A DNA stretch of 64,000 nt from positions 62,001-126,000 of the forward strand of contig CAWFLD010000011.1 in the NCBI GenBank assembly GCA_963816555.1. The letters are read 5' to 3'. The notes beneath the pieces were generated by a model, which did no database searches, had not been told where the DNA came from, and worked only from the letters and a program-made list of their open reading frames with translations. The position numbers and the translations under genes are program-made. This DNA is from Lutibaculum sp963816555. Its GTDB lineage: Bacteria > Pseudomonadota > Alphaproteobacteria > Rhizobiales > Tepidamorphaceae. Within the stretch, counting starts at the first letter, position 1; each line of letters begins with the position of its first letter. Positions 18,801 to 27,569 of the stretch are shown here, piece after piece.

Positions 18801-19114
18801 TCCCCGCAGCCTCGCGCCGCAGGCGCAAAGAAGCGGTTAACCCCGCCCGGAGAAAGTCGTTAACGATGTCTTAATGTTCTCCCTGCCGGGTGTTTCCCAG
18901 TCACACCTTTGCCGATAGTATTTGCCTGCCGCACTGTCTTTGAGTGCGGTGCGGGGCGGCGTTTGTGCTTCGCCACCGGCCGGGCGCAGAGGCAGCGCCC
19001 GAACCGGAGGCAGGCCTCAACACGAGCTTCCGGATTTGGTGCCGGCCGGGAGGTCGGCTCGTAGCGGCGGGCGAGCGCCCGGTAAGTATCGAGTACGGAC
19101 GCGAGGCGATATAG
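18801..19114. other. Divergent control region between the HPt and GPR-like genes
   Basis: About 310 bp with no gene. It holds a TTAA-N7-TTAA site at 18860-18874, a second lone TTAA half-site just upstream (GGTTAACC near 18836), and a perfect 7-bp hairpin, CCGCACT (18929-18935) and AGTGCGG (18943-18949), with a 7-base loop. The hairpin lies in what would be the leader of the GPR-like mRNA. Beyond that I see no clear -35/-10 pair. Confidence 0.5.
18860..18874. promoter_or_regulatory. Candidate CtrA binding site (TTAA-N7-TTAA)
   Basis: TTAA at 18860-18863, seven bases (CGATGTC), and TTAA at 18871-18874 form an exact match to the CtrA consensus of alphaproteobacteria. It lies 93 bp upstream of the HPt start and 240 bp upstream of the GPR-like start, so it could control either or both. 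In such GC-rich DNA a chance TTAA pair with this spacing is rare. Binding is inferred, not shown. Confidence 0.55.
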
Positions 19115-22100
19115 ATGGCGAACCAGTCACCGAAGGCGCGGGATGCAGACGCGGCGGCTCTCTCCGCTCTCGAAGAAGCGCTGGGAGGATCGGCCGAACA
19201 GCATGAGCCGGGAGATCCGGCGGCCGAGGCCACGGAGACCGTGAACCGCGCCGTCGAGCGCGTCGTCGAGGCGGCGCGCGACAACGGCCGCGCCTCGCGC
19301 GCGGGCGACGCCGCGGCGGCCGAGCCGGCCGGGGGCCACGCGAGGCCCAGCCAGCCCGCCAACGACACCAGGCGCCCCGCCAACGACGACCGCCCGAGCA
19401 TGGGCCACGTCGTCTACGCCATGCAGCGCCGTCCCTCGAAGGCGCCCTTCGTCGTCGCCTTCCTGCTCTCCGCGATCTGGGCGGGCCTCGGCCTCGCCCT
19501 CGGCTGGGGCCTCTACGAATCGCGCCTCTTCGACGTCGGCAATCTCGCCGCGCTGCGCGCCGAGCCCGGCATCCTCAGCCTCTATGCCGGCATCGTCCTG
19601 CCGATCCTCCTGTTCTTCGCCACCGCCGCCATGTACTGGCGCGCCCAGGACCTGCGGCTGGCCAGCCGCGCCCTCACCGAGGCCGCGATCCGCCTCAGCG
19701 AGCCGGAGGGCGTCGCCAAGGATTCCGTCGTGGCCGTCGGCCAGGCGATCCGCCGCGAGGTCGCCGCGATGGGCGACGGCGTCGAGCGCGCGCTCGCCCG
19801 CGCCGGCGAGCTCGAGGCGCTGATCCACGGCGAGGTCTCCTCGCTGGAGCGCGCCTATCACGAGAACGAACTGCGCATGCGCGCGCTGCTCGAGCAGATG
19901 TCGAACGAGCGCGAGCAGATCATCACCAACGCCGACAAGCTGCGCGCCGCCATCCAGGGCACCCACGAGGACCTCGCCGCCGACCTCGGGGCCGTGAGCG
20001 ACCGCATCACCGAATCGGTCACCGCCGCCGGCGACCGCGTGACGAACGCGATGTCGCAGCGCGGCGACGAGCTGGCCGACGCGCTGACCACCGCCGGCGA
20101 CAACCTGATCGGCACGCTGACGGTGCACGGCGACGAGCTGGTGCGCCGCCTCTCCGACACCGGCCACGAGGTGACGACGTCGCTCAACGACACGAGCACC
20201 TCGCTGACCAACCTGCTCTCCGAGCGCGGCTACGAGATCAACCACGCGCTCGAGCAGACCGGCACGAACATCGTCAACGACCTCAGCGAGCGCGGCAACG
20301 CCGTCAACACGACGCTGCGCGACACCGGCTACACGCTGGTCAACGAGCTGAGCGAGCGCTCCAACGAGGTGTCGGAGCGCCTGCGCGTCACCGGCCAGTC
20401 GCTGGTCGAGAGCCTGACGTCGCGGTCCGACGAGGTGACCGAGCGCCTGCGCGAGACCGGCACGAGCATGACCGACCGCCTCGTCACGCAGGGCGGCGAC
20501 ATCACCGACCGGCTGCTCGCCACCGGCACCGACATCACCGACAACCTGCTCACCCAGGGCAACGAGATCACCACGCGCCTGTCGACCGTCGGCACGCAGA
20601 TCTCCGAATTCGATCGCCGAGAACGGCTCGCGCCTGACGACGAGCCTCGACGAGACGAGCACCCGCCTCGAATCGACCATGGCCGAGCGCAGCGACGAGC
20701 TGACCAGCCGCCTCTCGACGATGGGCGAGGACATTCTCGGCCGCCTGGCCGGCGCCGGCGAGGACCTCACGACGACGATCACCGCCCGCACCACCGACTT
20801 CACCGAGCAGCTCGGCCGCGTCGGTGCCGAGGTGGCACGCGCCGTCTCGTCGCGCGGCAGCCGCCTGGCCGAGAGCCTGCAGCAGACGACCGACGAGCTG
20901 ATGGGCGCGATGGAAGCCCGCTCCGAGGAGGTCAACGGGCGCCTGAGCGGCATCGTCGGCCAGCTCGACGAGACGCTGTCGACGAAGGGCGGCGCGCTGG
21001 CCGACAGGCTCGAGGCGCGCAGCGGCGAGCTCGACGGCATCCTCGGCCGCCACAGCACCGAGATCGAGAGCGTGTTCTCGAGCCGCCTCGCCGAGATCGA
21101 CGGCACGCTGTCGAGCCGCGGCACGGAAGTCTCCGAGCAGCTGCTCAGCCGCGCCGAGGAGATCCGCGAGATCCTCGGCAGCCGGTCCGACGAGATCCTC
21201 CAGGTCATCGGCGACCGCACCGGCGAGCTTCGGGAGACCCTGTCGAGCGGCAGCACGACCCTCGACGAGATGCTCTCCGAGCGCACCTCCGCCATCACCG
21301 GCACGCTCGACAGCCGGCTCGGCGAGATCGGCGAGACGTTGGCCACCCGCGGCGACGCGCTCGACGAGATGCTGTCGCGTCGCACCTCCTCCCTCGTCGA
21401 GGCCCTCGACAGCCGCTCCGGCGAGATCGGCGAGACGCTGGCGACCCGCAGCGACTCGCTCGACCAGATGCTGTCGCGCCGCACCTCCGCCCTCGCGGAG
21501 GCGCTCGACAGCCGCTCCGGCGAGATCAGCCAGACGCTGGCCGCCCGCAGCTCCGAGGTTCTCGAGGCGCTGTCGGCCCGCACCCGCGAGGTCACCGAGG
21601 CGATGTCGGACCGCTCCGGCGAGGTCGACAGCGTGCTCTCGGGCCGCGTCGCGGAGCTGGTCGAGACGATCGGCGCCCGCACCGGCGAGCTCGACGACCG
21701 CCTCGCCGGCCGCACGAGCGAGATCCGCGACCTTCTGGACTCGCGCACGAGCGAGGTGGACACCCTTCTCGCGGCCCGCGTGGCGGGCCTCGTCGACGCG
21801 ATCGGCGCCCGCTCCGGCGAGCTCGACGACCGTCTCAGCGGCCGCACGAGCGAGCTCAAGGACATCCTCGCGGCGCGCACCAGCGAGTTCAACGACGCGC
21901 TGACCCGGCGCACCGGCGAGCTGAGCGAGGTCCTGTCGACGCAGACCGCCGCGATCAACGAGTCCTTCGAGTCGCGGCTCGGCGAGATCGACAAGGTGCT
22001 GCAGCAGCGCGGCGACGCGATCGAGCAGACCCTCGCCCGCCGGTCCAACTCCTTCACCAAGCTGGTGGTCGAGCGGGCGCGCGAGGTCGACCAGACGCTG

Positions 22101-25100
22101 GCCGGCCACCTCAAGTCGATCGGCGACACGCTCGAGGAGCGCAGCAGCTCGATCGAGGAGTCCTTCTCCCGGAAGGCCGAGGAGGCCGCCGCCGCCCTCG
22201 CCCGCCATGCGGAGGGCTTCGGCTCGACCGTCGGCGAGCGCGTGACCGAGCTCAGCGAGACGCTCGGCCGCCGCAGCGACGAGATCAACGAGACGCTGAC
22301 CAAGCGCTTCGGCGAGATCGAGGACACGCTCGTCGTGCGCGGCGGCGAGGTGGCCGAGACGATCGGCCGTCGCGCCTCCGAGGTCCACGAGAACCTCGAC
22401 AGCCGCCTCGACGCGCTGACCAGCATGTTCAACGGCCGCGCCGAGGTGCTGCAGAAGGCGCTCGACGACCGCACGCGCTCGATCGAGACGCTGCTCTCCG
22501 ACCGCACCCGGGCGATCGAGGTGTCGCTCGACGAGCGGGCGCAGCGCATCGACACGGCGCTGGGCAGCCGCCTCGGCGAGATCGAGCAGACGCTCGACAC
22601 GCGCGGCGGCAACCTGACGGAGACGCTCGCGACCCGCGCCAAGGAGCTCGAGGAAGTGCTCGGCGGCCAGTCCGGCGAGATCGAGCGCATCTTCAACGAG
22701 CACGGCCGCAGCCTCGTCTACGCGCTGTCGGAGAAGACGCGCGAGGTGCGCGAGACGCTCGACGGCCAGTCTTCCGAGGTCGACCGCGTGCTGGGCGAGC
22801 GGACGGGCGCCTTCAGCGACGCCCTCGCCGAGCGCACCCGTGAGCTGCAGCGCGTGCTGGGCGAAGGCTCGGCCGACGTGGAGCGCGCGCTGGGCGAGCA
22901 GGCGGGCACTCTCGCCGAATCGCTGGCGGAGCGCCTGGCCGAGATGCGCGAGGCGGTCGGCAGCCAGTCGGCCGAGCTGCAGCGGCTGTTCGCCGAGCAG
23001 GGCGAGGAGCTGACCACGACGATCTCCAGCCGCATCGCGCGGCTCGAGCAGGCCCTGTCGGGCGGCTCGGGCGACCTGCGCGCCGCGCTCGACGAGGGCG
23101 GCAGCGCGTTCGAGGAGATGCTCGGGCGCCAGTCGGCAGAGGTCCAGCGCCTGTTCGCCGAGCAGGGTGGCGAGCTCACCGAGACGATCGCCGGCCGCGT
23201 CGCGCGCCTCGAGCAGGCCCTGTCGGGCAGCTCGGGCGAGCTGCGGGCCGCGCTCGACGAGGGCGGCAGCGCGTTCGAGGAGATGCTCGGGCGCCAGACG
23301 GCCGAAGTGCAGCGCCTGTTCGCCGAACAGGGTGGCGAGCTCACCGAGACGATCGCCGGCCGCGTCGAGCGCCTCGAGCAGGCCCTGTCGGGCAGCTCGG
23401 GCGAGCTGCGGGCCGCGCTCGACGAGGGCGGCAGCGCGTTCGAGGAGATGCTCGGGCGCCAGACGGCCGAGGTCCAGCGCCTGTTCGCCGAACAGGGTGG
23501 CGAGCTGGCCGAGACGATCACTGGCCGCGTCGCGCGCCTCGAGCAGGCCCTGTCGGGCGGCTCGAGCGACATGCGGGCCGCTCTCGAGGAAGGCGGAAGC
23601 GCGCTCGAGACCGTGCTCGGCCGCCAGTCGAGCGAGGTCCAGCGCCTGTTCGCCGAACAGGGCCGCGAGCTCACGGAGGCGATCGCCGACCGGGTGGCGA
23701 GCCTCGAGCAGGCCCTCTCGGGCAGCTCCGGCGAGCTGCGCACCACGCTCAGCGAGGGCGGCACGGCGCTCGACGAGATGCTCGGCCGCCGCGCCGAGGA
23801 GCTCCGGACGAACCTCGCGGACCGCTACGAGGCGATCGAGACGCTGCTCGACGACCGCGGCGGCACGTTCGGCCAGGCGCTCGAGGCGCGGGCCCGCGCC
23901 TTCGACGAGAGCCTGTCGGCACGCACCGAGGCGCTCGAGACGGTGCTGGCCGCGCACAGCGGCAGCCTGACCGAGATGCTGACCGGTCGCACCCGCGAGA
24001 TCACCGAGGCCCTGGAGAGCCGGGCCGGCGAGATCGAGGAGACGCTCGCCGTGCGCGGCGGCCGCCTCGTCAGCGAGCTCACCTCCCGCCGCGACGAGAT
24101 CGAGGAGGTCGTCGGCTCGACGGCCGACACGGTCAACCGCGTGCTGTCGACGCGCGCCGCCGACATCACCCGCGCCATCGCCCAGCAGGGCCTCGAGGTG
24201 GCGCGTGCCATCTCGTCGTCGAGCCAGGCGGCCTACGACACGATGGAGACGCGCAGCCGCAGCGTCGTCGAGGAGATCAACGCGACGAACGAGAGGGTGA
24301 CGACCGACATCGCCGCCATCCTCGACCGTCTCGGCGAATCGAACGGCGCGCTGCGCGACATCATGGCCGGCGCCAGCGAGAACCTCTCGACCATCGAGAC
24401 CAGCCTGTCGTCGCGCGTCGAGGAGTTCCGCGGCGCGATCCAGGCGGCCACCTCGCAGACCGGCGAGACCAGCCGCCAGATGGAGGAGCAGGTCCGGCTT
24501 CTCGAGGAGAGCTCCAGCCGCGCCCTCGGCGAGGTCGGCGCGCTCGCCGAGCGGTTCGGGCAGCAGGCGCGCCTGCTCTCCGAGACGACACAGGAGATCG
24601 AGCGCACCAACCAGGCGATGGACGGCGCGATCGACGGACGCCGCGAGAAGCTCGAGGAGCTGTCGCGCGCCCTCACCGAGCGCGCCGGCGAGTTCGACCA
24701 GGTGGTCGGCGGCTACACCGAGTCGCTCGACACCGCGCTCGCCGAGGCGCGCCAGCGCGCCGACGCGATGTCCGACCTGCTCGACCGCTCGAGCCGCGAG
24801 GCGGCCGATCGCCTCTACGGCGAGTTCGAGAGGCTCAACACCGCCGTCGACGACCTCGCCGGCATGGTGAGCCAGCGTACCGCCTCCTCGACCCGCGAGC
24901 TCTACGACCAGCTCTCGGCGGTGCGCCGCGCCGCCGAAGAGATCTCGTCGCGGATCAGCGACCGCACCTCGGAATCGACCGAGGCGCTGTCGGCGGAGCT
25001 CGCCCGGGTGCAGCAGACGGTCGACGCGATGGCCGAGACGATGGCGGAGCGCTTCCAGAGCTCCACCCGCTCGCTCCTGTCGGACATCGAGGGCGTGCGC

Positions 25101-26554
25101 GCCACGGCCGACGACATCGCCGGCCAGATCGGCAACCGCGCCTCGATGGCCGCCCGCAACGCGGCCTACGAGTTCGACGGGCTGCGCGACCGCGCCGACG
25201 AGATCGCCCAGGCGATCGGCGAGCGCGCCGCCCAGTCGGCCCGCTCGGTCATCGACGAGGTCGAGGCGATCCGTGCCGCGACCGACGAGATCTCGGGCGA
25301 GATCGCGGAGCGGGCCTCGGCCTCGACCCGCGAGATGCGCGAGGAGGTCGAGCGCGTCCGCGCCGAGCGCCGACGAGATCGGCGAGGCGATCAGCCAGCG
25401 CACGGCCGCGACCGCCCGCTCGGTGGCGCAGCAGTTCGACGAGCTGCGGCGCTCGACCGAGGAGATCCGCCAGCTCCTGAGCGAGACGGCGTCGGAGTCG
25501 GCACGCGCCGTGTCCGAGCAGCTCGAGCAGATGCGCCTCAGCGCGGGCAGCGAGGGCGAGCGGGCCGCGCAGGCGGTGCGCTACGGCTTCCAGGACGTCA
25601 CGCAGGAGATCTCGACGCTGCTGCAGTCGACGACCGAGCGCTTCTCGGAGGCGAGCCGCGAGATGCGCGACGCCGCCAAGGCGATCGCCGACGAGCTCGA
25701 ATTGACCCGCAGCGACCTGCGCCGCGGCATCTTCGAGCTGCCGCGCGAGACCCAGGAGAACGCCGCGGCCATGCGCCGGGCGGTGGCCGAGCAGATCAAG
25801 GCCCTGAACGAGCTCTCCGAGATCGTGTCGCGGCACTCGAACCCGGTCGACGTGGTGATCCCGGAGCAGCAGTCGCGCCGCATCGCCTCCGGCGGCGGGG
25901 CGGCGGCTCCCGCGGCCCAGGCCCAGCCGCAGCGGCAGGCGCCGGCGGCACCGCAGCAGGCGGAGCGGCCGCGCTCGACCTGGCGCAGCCAGCAGCCGGC
26001 GCAGAAGCCGGCCCCGGCCACCCGCGCCGGAGGCGAAGGCCGAGCCGGAGCCGCAGGCCCAGCCGCGCAAGCCGGCCGGCCGGCAGGACGACCGCTGGTC
26101 CCTGTCCGACGTGCTGGCGATCGCCTCGCACGGCGGCGAGGACAACCAGCAGCGCTCCTCGCAGCGCCGCCAGAGCCCGAGCCCGGCCCCCGAGCAGCGC
26201 TCGCCGGCCCAGATGATGGAGTCGCTCGACGCGATCGCCGTCGACATCGTGCGGGCGATCGACGACAACGCCTTCATGGATCTCTACGACCGCTACCGGA
26301 AGGGCGAGCGCGACATCTTCATCCGTCGCCTCTACGCCCAGCGCGACCGGGGCGTCATCGAGGAGGTGCGCCGGAAGTACCGCCGGGATCCGGAGCTGCG
26401 CGACGCGGTCGACCGCTATGTCGACGGCTTCGACGCGCTGGTCGAGCAGATCTCGGCCACCGACCGCAACGGCGTGCTGCGGCAGATGTACCTGACCTCG
26501 GAGCCGAGCAAGGTCTACTCGCTGCTCGCCGAGGCCTCGGGCCGCACGACGTAA
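19115..26554 (+). CDS. Giant GPR-like (Growth Pole Ring) apolipoprotein-type coiled-coil protein, three +1 frameshifts
   Basis: Restored length is about 2,478 residues. It has a disordered Ala/Asp-rich N-terminus (1-105) and two membrane helices (about 108-132 and 152-172). A very long helical region follows, built of 11-residue repeats of the form R-S/T-x-E-L-x3-L-x2 (for example RTSEIRDLLDS, RTSEVDTLLAA). After that come a Gln/Pro/Ala-rich linker and a conserved C-terminal domain ending DRNGVLRQMYLTSEPSKVYS. Apolipoprotein-like hendecads plus two N-terminal helices and ~2,100-2,500 residues match the Agrobacterium GPR protein, which forms a ring at the growing pole and is needed for polar growth. 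The frame shifts +1 near 20607-20610, at 25365 and at 26020-26023. Removing one base at each restores perfect 11-residue phase. ATG 19115 follows a weak GAGG. A hairpin ends the transcript. Confidence 0.75.
22971..23795 (+). repeat. Five tandem 165-bp units inside the GPR-like gene
   Basis: Units begin at 22971, 23136, 23301, 23466 and 23631, exactly 165 bp apart. Each encodes 55 residues, that is five 11-residue helical repeats, starting with the segment (A/S)EVQRLFAEQG and ending (F/L)EEMLGRQ. Units two to four are nearly identical at DNA level; the outer two have diverged. This looks like recent unequal amplification of five hendecads, and copy number may vary between strains. Confidence 0.85.
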
Positions 26555-26591
26555 GCGCCGCGCGCCCGGCGGCGCGCGCTCGACATGCAGG

Positions 26592-26617
26592 AAGGGGCGG
26601 CCGTCTGGCCGCCCCTT
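26592..26617 (+). terminator. Intrinsic terminator after the GPR-like gene
   Basis: AAGGGGCGGCC (26592-26602), loop GTCT, and GGCCGCCCCTT (26607-26617) form a perfect 11-bp stem with a tetraloop, followed by CTTCGTTT. It lies 38 bp past the stop codon. The remaining ~260 bp up to 26880 is GC-rich and holds no recognisable gene. Confidence 0.8.
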
Positions 26618-26880
26618 CTTCGTTTCCGGATCTCTTTCTTGCCGAACGGTCGGCGGGTGCCTTTGTCGCGTCGCCGCCCGGCCCTGCAGGGGGCGGGAGC
26701 CGCCGCCGCAAGCTCCTGCGCCTGCTCCTGCTCCTGCGCTCCTGCTGCCCTGCCCCGCTCCCAGCCCCTGCTGCCCGCGAATCGGGGCGCCGTCGAGGCG
26801 CGGCCGGACGGCCGCGTCCTTCAGCGGAAACCCTTGGGAAAAGGTCGGAAACCGTCAGGCGCCGCCGCGGGCGGCGCGGT

Positions 26881-27483
26881 TCAGATCGTCGCGAGCGTCC
26901 AGGCGACGATCTCGCCCGCCACCTCGTCGAAGGCCGCGTTGAGGCCGGCGGTCATGCCCGGCGCCTCGGCATCGGAGAGCGCCACCGTCGCGCGGAAGTG
27001 CTTCGAGGCGACGACGCGGCCGCTGGCGTCGGCGACGATCCTCGCGGACACGTCGATCACCGCCGCCTTGTCGTAGGCGGCGACCTCGAAGCTCCTCAGG
27101 TCCGTGACGAGGCCGTAGTCGGAGGCCTGGGCCCCGCCCGAGGGCGCGACGCCGCGGATGCGGCCGCTGTTCTGGAAGGCCTCGATCAGGCGCGCCTGCA
27201 CGAGCACCGGCAGGCGGTCGTTCCACTGCGCGCCCTTGAGGTAGGTGACGACGGTCGGCGAGGTGCGGACGACGATGCGCTCGGAGTTGAGGGCGCCGAC
27301 GGCCATCGGCTCGGTCACCGCCAGCTGTGCGGAGCTCGAGCCGGCCGTGTCGAGGGCCGCCGGGGCGGTCAGGTCATAGGTGGCGGGCGGCGGGCCGCCC
27401 CCGCCGAGCAGGCTGGCCGCGGCACAGCCGTTCAACATCGTCGCAAGCGCGAGGCCCGCGGCAATTCGACCGACTCGTGGCAC
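26881..27483 (-). CDS. ABC-type transport auxiliary lipoprotein (PqiC/MlaA-operon type)
   Basis: About 200 residues. The GTG at 27483 gives a compact lipoprotein signal with lipobox LNGC (lipidated C20) and lies 7 bases after GAGGGGG. The annotated-looking longer frame from TTG 27507 is less likely. The mature protein has the DUF330/ABC-transport auxiliary fold: YDLTAPAAL near the front, the central SERIVVRTSPTVVTYLKGAQWNDRLPVLVQARLI block and a C-terminal VASKHFRATVALSD strand. PqiC-like lipoproteins sit in the outer membrane and join MCE proteins to it. It is the last gene of the mlaE-mlaF-mlaD operon, 86 bp after mlaD. Confidence 0.85.
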   Translation of the reverse strand: MPRVGRIAAGLALATMLNGCAAASLLGGGGPPPATYDLTAPAALDTAGSSSAQLAVTEPMAVGALNSERIVVRTSPTVVTYLKGAQWNDRLPVLVQARLIEAFQNSGRIRGVAPSGGAQASDYGLVTDLRSFEVAAYDKAAVIDVSARIVADASGRVVASKHFRATVALSDAEAPGMTAGLNAAFDEVAGEIVAWTLATI

Positions 27484-27569
27484 CTGCAAGCCCCCTCGAA
27501 AGACCAAATCACTTAAGCGTTTGGTAGCACATCGCCCGGGGCGCTCCTATCGTCGACGCAGCCTCTTCC

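Noticed and set aside
20600..20620. Programmed ribosomal frameshift in the GPR-like gene
   Set aside because: No slippery heptamer or downstream structure is visible, three separate +1 shifts would be required, and similar +1 breaks hit unrelated genes across the window.
22971..23795. Regular 165-bp units as a possible CRISPR array
   Set aside because: Units are contiguous, with no unique spacers, and are read through as coding 11-residue repeats; no cas genes are present.
19127..25403. Very long minus-strand open frames (1189 and 1611 codons) opposite the GPR-like gene
   Set aside because: They mirror the strongly biased codons of the repeat array, have Leu/Arg/Gly-only composition, no start signals and no family features, and both end near the frame breaks of the plus-strand gene.
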